Shown here piece by piece: positions 41,059 through 49,267 of a DNA stretch of 64,000 nucleotides (position 1 is its first letter; each line of letters begins with the position of its first letter). The position numbers were made by a program, and so were the translations under genes. The notes under the pieces were generated by a model. It had not been told where the DNA came from, did not search any database, and was given only the letters and a program-made list of their open reading frames with translations. The stretch is from Brucella anthropi_A. GTDB taxonomy: Bacteria > Pseudomonadota > Alphaproteobacteria > Rhizobiales > Rhizobiaceae. The stretch covers positions 1-64,000 of the forward strand of contig NZ_LQBD01000008.1 in assembly GCF_046630315.1 (NCBI RefSeq). Direction: 5' to 3'.

Positions 41059-42792
41059 ATGAATCAGTCCGTCGCCACGCCGCAATCGAAATCCGTCGCC
41101 ACGCGCAAGGGCATGCCCATTGCAGGCAGCAAATATGCGCCTTTCCCGGTTCCGCAGCTCGATGACCGCACCTGGCCGTCCAAGCGCATCGAAAAGGCAC
41201 CGATCTGGTGTTCGGTCGATCTGCGCGACGGCAACCAGGCGCTGATCGATCCCATGGGGCATGACCGCAAGGAGCGCATGTTCCGCCTGCTGGTCGATAT
41301 GGGTTTTCCGGAAATCGAAATCGGTTTTCCCTCCGCTTCGCAGACGGATTTCGACTTTTGCCGCTGGGCCATCGAGCATGGCAATGTGCCTGACGACGTG
41401 GATTTGCAGGTTCTGGTCCAGTGCCGTCCCGAACTGATCACGCGGACCTTCGAGGCGCTGGAAGGCGCGAAGACGCCGATCATCCATTTCTACAATTCCA
41501 CCAGTGAGTTGCAGCGCCGCGTGGTCTTCGCCAAGGATGTCGGCGGCATCAAGCAGATCGCAACCGACGCTGCCAAGATGATCATGGACATGGCCGCGAA
41601 GGCGGCCAATTCTACAGGGGGCGGCTATCGCTTCCAGTATTCGCCGGAAAGCTTCACCGGCACCGAACTGGATGTGGCGCTGGAAATCTGCAATGCGGTG
41701 ATCGAGATCGTGAAGCCGACGGCAGACAACAAGCTGATCGTCAACCTGCCCTCGACGGTCGAGATGAACACGCCGAACATCTATGCCGACCAGATCGAAT
41801 GGATGTGCCGCAATCTGGACAATCGCGAGAACCTGATTGTCTCGCTGCATCCGCACAATGACCGCGGCACGGGCATCGCTGCCACGGAACTGGGCCTGAT
41901 GGCCGGTGCCGACCGCGTGGAAGGCACGCTGTTCGGCAATGGCGAGCGCACCGGCAATGTGGATGTGGTGACGCTGGCGCTCAACATGTACACGCAGGGC
42001 GTGGACCCCGAACTGGACTGCACCGACATCAACCGGATGAAGGAAGTCTATGAATATTCCAACCAGTTGAAGATTGCCGAACGCCACCCTTATGTCGGCG
42101 AACTGGTCTATACGGCTTTCTCCGGCTCGCATCAGGATGCGATCAACAAGGGCATGAAGGCGCGCCGTTCGGCCAATTCGCCGATCTGGGAAGTGCCCTA
42201 TCTGCCGATCGACCCGCAGGATGTGGGCCGCTCCTATGAAGCGATCATCCGCATCAATTCGCAGTCGGGCAAGGGCGGCATTGCTTACATTCTTCAGGCG
42301 GATTATGGCTTGAACCTGCCGCGCAACCTGCAGGTGGAGTTCCGCGAGATCATCCAGAACATCACCGATGAGGAAGGCAAGGAACTGCCGTCGAAGCGCA
42401 TTCACGACGAGTTCCAGCAGCTTTATGTGACGCAGCCCGATGCCCGCATCAAGTTCGTGGATCACCACACCATGCCCGATCCCGAGCAGAAGGGACGCCG
42501 CATCCTGACCGCCGAAATCACCGATAATGGCGTGACCAGAAATATCGAGGGCAAGGGCACAGGCCCGATCGACGGTTTTGTCGATGCGCTGTCGAAATAT
42601 CTCGGCGTGAAAATGTCGGTTGTCGACTATTCCGAACATTCGCTGCAGCAGGGTTCGGACGCTTCGGCCATTTCCTATGTCGAGATGGCTTATCCGGGCG
42701 GCAAGCTGTTCGGCGTCGGCATCAACGACAATATCGTCAGCGCCTCGCTGGAGGCGGTCGTCTCGGCCGCCAATCGGGTGATTGGTAAGTGA
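41059..42792 (+). CDS. leuA: 2-isopropylmalate synthase LeuA
   Basis: A 577-residue enzyme of the long LeuA type: acetyl-CoA plus 2-oxoisovalerate to 2-isopropylmalate, the committed step of leucine synthesis. It has CSVDLRDGNQAL (about 51-62, divalent-metal Asp), GFPEIEIGFPSASQTDFDF, the metal ligands HPHNDRG (about 265), and GERTGNVDVVTLALNMYTQG. The regulatory C-terminal domain begins near 440 (IRTFVD-type segment RIKFVDHHTMPD) for leucine feedback. GGAGG lies 9-10 bases before the ATG. Its expression is probably set by the leuL attenuator. Confidence 0.96.
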   Translation: MNQSVATPQSKSVATRKGMPIAGSKYAPFPVPQLDDRTWPSKRIEKAPIWCSVDLRDGNQALIDPMGHDRKERMFRLLVDMGFPEIEIGFPSASQTDFDFCRWAIEHGNVPDDVDLQVLVQCRPELITRTFEALEGAKTPIIHFYNSTSELQRRVVFAKDVGGIKQIATDAAKMIMDMAAKAANSTGGGYRFQYSPESFTGTELDVALEICNAVIEIVKPTADNKLIVNLPSTVEMNTPNIYADQIEWMCRNLDNRENLIVSLHPHNDRGTGIAATELGLMAGADRVEGTLFGNGERTGNVDVVTLALNMYTQGVDPELDCTDINRMKEVYEYSNQLKIAERHPYVGELVYTAFSGSHQDAINKGMKARRSANSPIWEVPYLPIDPQDVGRSYEAIIRINSQSGKGGIAYILQADYGLNLPRNLQVEFREIIQNITDEEGKELPSKRIHDEFQQLYVTQPDARIKFVDHHTMPDPEQKGRRILTAEITDNGVTRNIEGKGTGPIDGFVDALSKYLGVKMSVVDYSEHSLQQGSDASAISYVEMAYPGGKLFGVGINDNIVSASLEAVVSAANRVIGK

Positions 42793-42813
42793 GCGAAGTA
42801 AATAGATGAACTG

Positions 42814-42840
42814 AAAACGGCGCTTCGGCGCCGTTTTTTA
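42814..42840. terminator. Bidirectional terminator between leuA and the phosphoesterase gene
   Basis: AAAACGGCGC (42814-42823), TTCG loop, GCGCCGTTTT (42828-42837), then TT. The A run on the left makes it usable on both strands of the convergent pair. Confidence 0.88.
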
Positions 42841-42845
42841 TGAGA

Positions 42846-43757
42846 TTAGTAGAGAACGCGCTCGTTGAGCTTTGTTATGGCCTCGCTGGCATCGGAAACG
42901 CCGTGCTCTTCCATCAGGCAGGACCAGCCGCCATCAGACCGTTTATCGATGCTGAAAATGTTATAGCGAGCAGCGGGTTTATGACCGCCAAAATTCTGGC
43001 TCGCCGACGGGACGCTGATGACGGGAACCTTGCCGTGCGGGCCGTCGATCTCGTAATGGGTGATAAGATGCGTATGGCCGTGGAGAACCAGCTCCGCACC
43101 GTGCTTGCGGATGATCTTCTGGAACCGGCGAATGCCATAAAGACGCTTATGGGCGGGCGTTGCGCCATGGATCGGCGGGTGATGGATCATTACGATGCGG
43201 AAAAGCCCGCGTGCTCCCGCTTCATCCAGCATCGCCGCCAGACGTTTTCCCTGGGCCGACCGGAAGTCGCCGCTCGCCATGAAAGGCGCTGTCGCCCGCG
43301 CCGAAGAAACACCGATCAGCGCAACGGGGCCGCGCACGCGCATATAGGGGAATTGCGGGCGGCTGCCGTGATTGTCGATGCCGTCGCCGCGCATCCACGG
43401 TTCCCATTTCCGGCACGACTTGTCGAGCGCGCCCGGAACATAGGCGTCATGGTTGCCGGGAACGACCGAGACGTCGTCCGGATTGCCCAGCCTGGACAGC
43501 CAGTCATGGGCAATATCGATTTCGAGGTTGAGCGCCAGATTGACGAGATCGCCCGTCACCGCGACATGATCGGGCCTCTGCGCCTGCATGTCGGCGATGA
43601 GGCTGTCCAGCACGGTTCCGTGCATGGCATTCTTGCGATTGCGCAGCCAGTTGATGTAGCCCGTGATGCGTTTCGATGCCAGTTCGCGATATCGCACGCG
43701 CGGCAGAGGCGAAAGATGTATATCGGAGATATGGGCGAGACGGAACATAAAGCTCAT
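42846..43757 (-). CDS. Calcineurin-like metallophosphoesterase
   Basis: A 303-residue metallophosphoesterase with all five signature blocks: DIH (HISDIHLSP, about 10-18), GDLVNLAL, GNHD (VVPGNHDAYVPG), HHPP (MIHHPPIHG) and GHTH (LHGHTHLI). The spacing suits a class III cyclic-nucleotide phosphodiesterase or related hydrolase; the substrate is unknown. No membrane segment. An alternative start at Met4 (43748) is possible. Confidence 0.92.
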   Translation of the reverse strand: MSFMFRLAHISDIHLSPLPRVRYRELASKRITGYINWLRNRKNAMHGTVLDSLIADMQAQRPDHVAVTGDLVNLALNLEIDIAHDWLSRLGNPDDVSVVPGNHDAYVPGALDKSCRKWEPWMRGDGIDNHGSRPQFPYMRVRGPVALIGVSSARATAPFMASGDFRSAQGKRLAAMLDEAGARGLFRIVMIHHPPIHGATPAHKRLYGIRRFQKIIRKHGAELVLHGHTHLITHYEIDGPHGKVPVISVPSASQNFGGHKPAARYNIFSIDKRSDGGWSCLMEEHGVSDASEAITKLNERVLY

Positions 43758-43854
43758 TTACTGGATAATGTTTAAAATCAAAACCTGCCTGGCGACTTTT
43801 TGTTGATGATATTCATGCATTCATGCGAAGTGGATTGCTCCGCGGAGAGACGGT

Positions 43855-44310
43855 ATGCGCTTTCGTCATTTCATATTTCATACTTATTTTCTGATGCGAC
43901 GCCCCATGACATTGGGGGTGCGGGCAATTGTCTTTGATGAAAAGAAGAATTCGGTCTTTCTTGTAAAGCATACCTATGTGCCCGGATGGCAATTGCCGGG
44001 CGGCGGCGTCGAGCGCGGCGAGACGTTCGGGCAGGCGCTGGAAAAGGAGCTGCGCGAGGAGGCCAATATCGTTCTGAAAGGCCCGCCGCAGCTTTTTGCG
44101 CTCTACAAGAATGCGCATGCATCACCGCGCGATCATGTGGCGCTTTATATTTGTAGGAAATTCGAACAGACGGAACCGCGTCTGCCGGACCGGGAAATTG
44201 CCGAATGCGGTTTCTTTCCGCTGGACGATCTGCCGGAGGGGACGACACCATCCACCAAGCGGCGTTTGCAGGAAGCGCTTCACGATCTGGAGCCGCTTGC
44301 GCTGTGGTGA
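43855..44310 (+). CDS. Nudix hydrolase
   Basis: A 151-residue Nudix protein. The Nudix box reads GGGVERGETFGQALEKELREEANI (residues about 48-71 in two halves). The metal-binding core EKELREEA is intact although the consensus R is K and the final G is N. The N-terminal 18 residues (HFIFHTYFLMRRPM) are hydrophobic and may be an extension; Met14 (43894) or Met18 are alternative starts. The substrate, some nucleoside-diphosphate-linked compound, is unknown. Confidence 0.9.
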   Translation: MRFRHFIFHTYFLMRRPMTLGVRAIVFDEKKNSVFLVKHTYVPGWQLPGGGVERGETFGQALEKELREEANIVLKGPPQLFALYKNAHASPRDHVALYICRKFEQTEPRLPDREIAECGFFPLDDLPEGTTPSTKRRLQEALHDLEPLALW

Positions 44311-44347
44311 AGGCACGCTGCCGCGCCTTCACCAGTCATGAGCCTTG

Positions 44348-45031
44348 TCAGAAGCGGTAGGTGACGCCGGTGCCGATCAGCCATGGATTGAGCTTGGCCT
44401 TGCCGCTGACATCCGTGCCGCCGATCAGGGTGGCATCGAATTTCGGCTCCAGGAACAGCTTCTTGACGTCGAAGTTCACGCCCCAATGCTCGTTGAGCAT
44501 GTAGTCGAAACCGATTTGCAGCGCGCCGCCGAATGCGTTCTTGACCTTGAGATATTCAACGCCGGTCGCATCCTGATTGTAGAACATGGTGTAGTTCACG
44601 CCCGCGCCGACATAGGGCTTGAAGGCGCCGAAATTGGTGAAATGATATTGCAGGGTCAGCGTCGGAGGCAGAATCCAAGCCTTGCCGATCTTGCCCAGCC
44701 CGTCGATTGAGCCTGCGCCGTTGATATTGGCATAGGTCGTGCCGAGAATGAGTTCGGCGGCAAGATTGTCCGTGAAATAATAGGTAATGTCGAGTTCAGG
44801 CGTGATCGACTTGGAATAGTCGAGATCGGATCCCGAAACACCGTTCACATAGCCGGAATTCTGGGGAATGACGCCGAGCGCGCGCACGCGGATCTGCCAT
44901 GGCGACAGGGCTTCCGGCACGGCCTGAATTTCCGATGCGGGCTGGGTGACGACGGCATCCGCGGCATAGGCGGCCGGTGCGGCAAAGGTCAGCGCGGTGG
45001 CGGCCAGCAATCCTCTTGTGAAGCGGTTCAT
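44348..45031 (-). CDS. ompW: OmpW-family outer-membrane protein
   Basis: A 227-residue eight-strand barrel. The signal peptide (MNRFTRGLLAATALTFAAPA ... YAA) is about 23 residues. The barrel begins with SPWQIRVRALGVIPQNS and contains TPELDITYYFTDNLAAELIL, FKPYVGAGVNYTMFY, DVKKLFLEP, and ends with Tyr-Arg-Phe, the terminal Phe recognised by the BAM machinery. OmpW forms a small hydrophobic channel. A perfect FNR-type box lies 79 bases upstream. In E. coli ompW is a known FNR target, so oxygen control is likely. Confidence 0.92.
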   Translation of the reverse strand: MNRFTRGLLAATALTFAAPAAYAADAVVTQPASEIQAVPEALSPWQIRVRALGVIPQNSGYVNGVSGSDLDYSKSITPELDITYYFTDNLAAELILGTTYANINGAGSIDGLGKIGKAWILPPTLTLQYHFTNFGAFKPYVGAGVNYTMFYNQDATGVEYLKVKNAFGGALQIGFDYMLNEHWGVNFDVKKLFLEPKFDATLIGGTDVSGKAKLNPWLIGTGVTYRF

Positions 45032-45109
45032 TCTCTCTCTCTTCAAGTCGTGGTCAGTCTTGGGATCGTAGTGATGCGCGCAATCTGAACCGCGCAAGGA
45101 AACGCCCCA

Positions 45110-45123
45110 TTGATCGAAATCAA
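45110..45123 (-). promoter_or_regulatory. FNR/FixK-type box upstream of ompW
   Basis: TTGATCGAAATCAA is a perfect TTGAT-N4-ATCAA anaerobox, centred about 85 bases before the ompW start codon. Oxygen regulators FnrN/FixK would bind here. No other copy of the perfect motif was noticed in the window. Confidence 0.75.
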
Positions 45124-45209
45124 AGAGGCGCAAGAGAGTTGAGAGGATGCTGATGTTCCAGCAACACTGTTGCAGGAAGAGCGCAGTTGGCCGATCAGGT
45201 TTTCGGGAA

Positions 45210-46181
45210 TCAGCCCCGATCATGGGGTGCGGAAAAGTCGATCTTCGGCCCGAGCGGCACGATGCTCGTCGGGTTGATCGTCTTGTGGCTGCGATAATAA
45301 TGGCCCTTGATATGCTCCATGTTCACGGTCGCGGCCACGCCGGGCACCTGATAGAGCTCGCGCGTGTAGTTCCACAGGTTCGGGTAATCGGCAAGACGGC
45401 GCAGATTGCACTTGAAATGACCGACATAGACCGGGTCGAAGCGCAGAAGCGTCGTGAACAGCCGCCAGTCGGCTTCGGTCAGGCGGTCGCCGGTCAGATA
45501 GCGCTGGCGGGACAGGCGGTCTTCGAGCGAATCAAGGGCCGTGAACACTTGCCCGAACGCTTCCTCATAGGCCTCCTGCGTGGTGGCAAAACCGGCGCGA
45601 TAAACCCCATTGTTGATATTGGGATAGATGAAATCATTGAGCGCATCGATCTCGGCCTGCAGTGCTTGGGGATAGAAATCGAGCGAGGCGTCGCCGAATG
45701 CGTTGAAGGCGCAATTCAGCATGCGGATGATTTCGGCGGATTCGTTGGAGACGATGGTTTCGCGTTCCTTGTCCCACAGCACCGGCACGGTGACGCGGCC
45801 GGAATAGTTCGGATCGGCGCGGGTATAGATTTCATACAGCCGCTTCGAACTGTAGAGCGCGTCGCCGGTGCTGCCGGTCGTGCCGGTGAAGGTCCAGCCT
45901 TCTTCCGCCATCAGATAGTCCACCACCGATACTGAAATGACGTCTTCCAGCCCCTTCAGCGCGCGAAAGATCAATGTGCGATGCGCCCAGGGACAGGCGT
46001 AGGAAACATAGAGGTGATAACGCCCCGGCTCGGCCTTGAAGCCGCCTTCGCCAGTCGGACCGGCGCTGCCGTCTGCGGTCACCCAGTTGCGGAATTGTGA
46101 TTTTGAACGTTCAAAGCGGCCTTTCGTACTTTCGGTGTCGTACCAGACATCATGCCACTTGCCATCGACCAGAAGTCCCAT
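45210..46181 (-). CDS. Glutathione S-transferase family protein, glutathionyl-hydroquinone reductase-like
   Basis: A 323-residue GST of the Xi class. The N-terminal thioredoxin fold includes YHLYVSYACPWAHRTLIFRA with catalytic Cys and the family's CPWAHR motif, and the C-terminal helical domain includes NDFIYPNINNGVYRAGFATT and DWRLFTTLLRFDPVYVGHFK. Family members reduce glutathionyl-hydroquinones. The substrate in this organism is unknown. The stop lies near the ompW promoter region. Confidence 0.93.
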   Translation of the reverse strand: MGLLVDGKWHDVWYDTESTKGRFERSKSQFRNWVTADGSAGPTGEGGFKAEPGRYHLYVSYACPWAHRTLIFRALKGLEDVISVSVVDYLMAEEGWTFTGTTGSTGDALYSSKRLYEIYTRADPNYSGRVTVPVLWDKERETIVSNESAEIIRMLNCAFNAFGDASLDFYPQALQAEIDALNDFIYPNINNGVYRAGFATTQEAYEEAFGQVFTALDSLEDRLSRQRYLTGDRLTEADWRLFTTLLRFDPVYVGHFKCNLRRLADYPNLWNYTRELYQVPGVAATVNMEHIKGHYYRSHKTINPTSIVPLGPKIDFSAPHDRG

Positions 46182-46415
46182 GCGATTGCTCCTTTTGGAA
46201 AGAGAATAAGGCTGGAACCGCCATTTTGCAGCATCGCAAGCCGTGAACAGTGCGTAAACGTGCCAAAAAGCGCAATTTGCTCCGCCATTTTGAAAAAACC
46301 TGTTTGATCTCTGCCCATTTTGGTGTAATGCACCTTCCAGATTGCGGTCGCCATGCCGCCTGGGAGAACGATGCCATGGAAATGCTTTTCATCCGACGAT
46401 GAAACTTGGACCGTG

Positions 46416-46517
46416 CTTGAGCGCGTTTCGAACTGATTGAATCAGATCGGCGCTCAAGCTGTTTGTTTCCAAGCGCATCTGGCCCGAAAACCGTTTCACA
46501 CTTTTCGGGATGCGCTT
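46416..46517. repeat. RIME-like composite palindromic repeat, copy B (inverted)
   Basis: Read on the minus strand it gives AAGCGCATCCCGAAAAGTGT then the GTTTCGAAC/GCGCTCAAG module. Both modules line up with copy A at 15566-15669 in the same order. The copy lies in the divergent spacer between the GST and GNAT genes. Confidence 0.75.
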
Positions 46518-46582
46518 GAGCGCACGGAACGCATTCCATTGACCTGATGGTCCCCGACTTCTCCCATTGCGATCTTAAGCCC

Positions 46583-47092
46583 ATGCAGCAGCTTGAACTG
46601 ACCTACGCGCAGGAATGCCCGGCGCACGACATTGAAATCGAAGCCATCAATGCGGAAGCCTTCGGACCGGGGCGCTTTACCCGCGCCGCGCATTTCATCC
46701 GCGAAGGCGGGCCGCATGATCCGGCCCTTTCCTTCGTGGCGCTGATGGGCGGCATTGTCGTCGGTTCGGTGCGGCAGACGCCGGTTGTCATCGGCAAGAC
46801 GCCGGCACTCCTGCTCGGGCCGCTTGCGGTCCGGCCCGAATGGAAAAAGCGCGGCATTGGCGGCAGGCTGATGCGCATGTCGCTGGAAGCGGCGGCGAAA
46901 GCCGGTCACGGGCTGGTCATTCTCGTCGGCGACGAACCTTACTACGGTCCGTTCGGCTTCAAGATGGTGGCGCCCGGTTCGATGGTCATGCCGGCACCGG
47001 TCGATCCCCGCCGGATGCTCGCCTGCGAACTCGCGCCCGGCGCGCTGGATGGCGTCGGGGGCATTGTGCGCCACGCCAACCGGGCAAAATAG
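46583..47092 (+). CDS. GNAT-family N-acetyltransferase (YhbS-like)
   Basis: A 169-residue acetyltransferase: EIEAINAEAFGPGRFTRAAH, the acetyl-CoA loop GPLAVRPEWKKRGIGGRLM, and VILVGDEPYYGPFGFKM, typical of the YhbS group. The substrate is unknown. ATG at 46547 is also in frame, but 46583 gives the better family start. The gene ends 28 bases before the convergent end of the membrane-protein gene. Confidence 0.88.
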   Translation: MQQLELTYAQECPAHDIEIEAINAEAFGPGRFTRAAHFIREGGPHDPALSFVALMGGIVVGSVRQTPVVIGKTPALLLGPLAVRPEWKKRGIGGRLMRMSLEAAAKAGHGLVILVGDEPYYGPFGFKMVAPGSMVMPAPVDPRRMLACELAPGALDGVGGIVRHANRAK

Positions 47093-47120
47093 TTAAAAAG
47101 AGGGGAAAGCGAGGGGCGCT

Positions 47121-49202
47121 TTACCGCCCTTCGCGATACCACATGCCGCCGAAGACGAAGAGCAGCAGGCCAAGCGCCAGAAAGCCGGAGAACAGCGGCA
47201 GGCGGTTGACGCTTTTCAATTGCGTATCCGCAGTCTCGCTGAGGCCGATCCAGTCATTGCCGCTTGCCGCGCGGTTGCCGCTGACGGCGGTGATGGCGGG
47301 CACATGCACGCTGCTCTGCGCGCTTGCATGGACGCGATGGACCGAACCGCCGGTCGCCTCGGCAAGCGGCTTGAGGCGATCCACCGTCGAGATGCTGTCG
47401 GAAAATTCCGGCGCATCGACCGGCCCCACATGGGCCAGCGCTTCCAGATTGCCATTCTTCACCCGGAAAATGCCGATCTCGTCGGTCTGCAACGCGCCTT
47501 CGAACAGGCCGGGCTTGTTCTGCGCCAGATCGACCTGCAATTCCTTGCCGGAAGGCGTCGTGACGGTTGCGACACCCGGATTGTCGCCCATGGTCTGGCG
47601 GCGGATGGAAAGCGTGCGGCCATTGCCGGAGGCGGTCAGCGCCTCTTCCTCCAGTTCCGGTTCCTGCATCAGCCAGTGGGCGATGCGGCGATAGAGCGAG
47701 GCATAGGGGCCGCCGCCCTCGAAACCGCGCGCCCACAGCCAGCCCTGATCGGAGAGGAACATGCCGACGCGGCCTTTTCCGACGCGGTTGAGAACCAATA
47801 GCGGCTTGTTGTCCGCGCCGCTCATCACCGTTTCGCCTTGCGGCGCGGTGATGTCGATGGTGCGGAACCAGCGGCTCCAGCGCGGCGGCTCCTGATCGCT
47901 GCCGTCAAGCCCGCGCGTGACCGGATGGCGTTTGCCGACGGTCGTGAGGCGTGGATAGAATGCCTTTTCCGTCACCGCGCCGGTCGGCATGGCGGGCAGG
48001 GCGCTATAAAGCGGCGTGCGGGCAATCGACATGTCGCCCGCATATTCCGGCCCGGCCGCGACCAGAAGCGCGCCGCCATTCTCCACATATTGGGCGATAT
48101 AATCGTAATAGAGGAGCGGCAGCACATCGCGGTGCTGGTAGCGGTCGAGAATGATGAGGTCGAACTCGTTGACCTTGTCGACAAAGAGTTCACGCGTCGG
48201 GAAGGCGATCAGCGACAATTCGTTGATCGGCGTGCCGTCCTGCTTTTCCGGCGGGCGCAGAATGGTGAAGTGGACGAGATCGACGGCGGCATCGGATTTC
48301 AGCAGGTTGCGCCAGGTGCGCTCGCCATTGTGCGGCTCGCCGGAAACGAGCAGCACGCGCAGGTTCTCGCGAACGCCATCCACGGTCGCGACAGCGCGAT
48401 TGTTGGTGTCGGTCACTTCGCCGGGAAGTGCTGGCGTGGCGATTTCAACAATGTTCACGCCCGCGCGCGGCAGGGTGATAGTGACGGGCGTTTCCTGCCC
48501 GACCTGCGCTTCCTCCTCGCTGACGACCTCGCCATTGACGCGGATTTGAACCGGCGCGGGGCTGCCGAGGTTCTTGCCTTCATCGATCACCGTGAACGAC
48601 ATTTCGAGCGGCTTGCCGCTGATGCCATAGCGCGGGGCCTTGTTGAAGCGGATGCGGCGGTCGAATTCGTCCGGCTTGCCGGTCACAAGCGCATGCAGCG
48701 GCGCGTTGAAACCGAGCGCATTCCTGTTGGCGGGGATATCGTGCACCTGGCCGTCGGTAATCAGGATCGCGCCCGCAACGCGCGAGGGCGGCACATCGAG
48801 AAGCAAACGCGCCAGCGGCCCGAAAAGCCGGGTGGCGTAGCCGTCCTCGTTTTCGCCGGGTTGGCCTGCTTCCACCACGCGGGTTTCAAACTGGGGCATG
48901 GCGGCAAGCTGGTCCTGCACCGCCTTCAGGGCGGCATCGGTGTCGGCGCTGCGGCTCCCCAGTTCCTGGCTCTGGCTGCGATCCACCACTATCGCGACCA
49001 CGCTTTTCAGCGGTTCGCGCTCTTCATTGACGATGACCGGATTGAACAGCGCCAGTGCAAGTGCCGCCGCCGCCAGCAGGCGGATCAGCCCGCCGCGCAT
49101 CCGCAGGAAAATGGTGGCGAGCACCAGCACCGCCAGCGGCACCAGAATGGCAATCAGCCATGGCGTGGAGAGGAACGGTTCGAATTCGATATTCATTCTC
49201 AC
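47121..49202 (-). CDS. Membrane protein with VWA/glutamine-amidotransferase-like domain, last gene of the moxR cluster
   Basis: A 693-residue inner-membrane protein. Two N-terminal membrane segments (WLIAILVPLAVLVLATIFL, and LLAAAALALALFNP) lead to an external region with a VWA-like strand VVAIVVDRSQSQ and a C-terminal membrane segment (LFSGFLALGLLLFVFGGMW). The region around LLVSGEPHNGERTWRNLL through LLVAAGPEYAGD resembles a class I glutamine-amidotransferase-like fold without obvious catalytic residues. The function is unknown. It is transcribed after the DUF4159 gene, separated by a palindromic repeat. Confidence 0.82.
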   Translation of the reverse strand: MRMNIEFEPFLSTPWLIAILVPLAVLVLATIFLRMRGGLIRLLAAAALALALFNPVIVNEEREPLKSVVAIVVDRSQSQELGSRSADTDAALKAVQDQLAAMPQFETRVVEAGQPGENEDGYATRLFGPLARLLLDVPPSRVAGAILITDGQVHDIPANRNALGFNAPLHALVTGKPDEFDRRIRFNKAPRYGISGKPLEMSFTVIDEGKNLGSPAPVQIRVNGEVVSEEEAQVGQETPVTITLPRAGVNIVEIATPALPGEVTDTNNRAVATVDGVRENLRVLLVSGEPHNGERTWRNLLKSDAAVDLVHFTILRPPEKQDGTPINELSLIAFPTRELFVDKVNEFDLIILDRYQHRDVLPLLYYDYIAQYVENGGALLVAAGPEYAGDMSIARTPLYSALPAMPTGAVTEKAFYPRLTTVGKRHPVTRGLDGSDQEPPRWSRWFRTIDITAPQGETVMSGADNKPLLVLNRVGKGRVGMFLSDQGWLWARGFEGGGPYASLYRRIAHWLMQEPELEEEALTASGNGRTLSIRRQTMGDNPGVATVTTPSGKELQVDLAQNKPGLFEGALQTDEIGIFRVKNGNLEALAHVGPVDAPEFSDSISTVDRLKPLAEATGGSVHRVHASAQSSVHVPAITAVSGNRAASGNDWIGLSETADTQLKSVNRLPLFSGFLALGLLLFVFGGMWYREGR

Positions 49203-49219
49203 CGCCTTCTCTTCCGTTT

Positions 49220-49267
49220 GAGCATGTTTTTACCGGAAAACCGGTTCCCACTTTTCCGAAACATGCC
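49220..49267. repeat. GAGCATG palindromic module between the two large membrane-protein genes
   Basis: GAGCATGTTTTTACCGG, core AAAACCGGTTCCCACTTTTCCG and closing ACATGCCC. It is the same family as 29375-29422. It overlaps the end of the DUF4159 gene's intergenic space within an apparent operon. Confidence 0.75.

Noticed and set aside
41002..42639. 545-codon minus-strand open frame opposite leuA
   Set aside because: Antisense of LeuA; composition rich in His/Arg/Asp as expected for a shadow, no motif.
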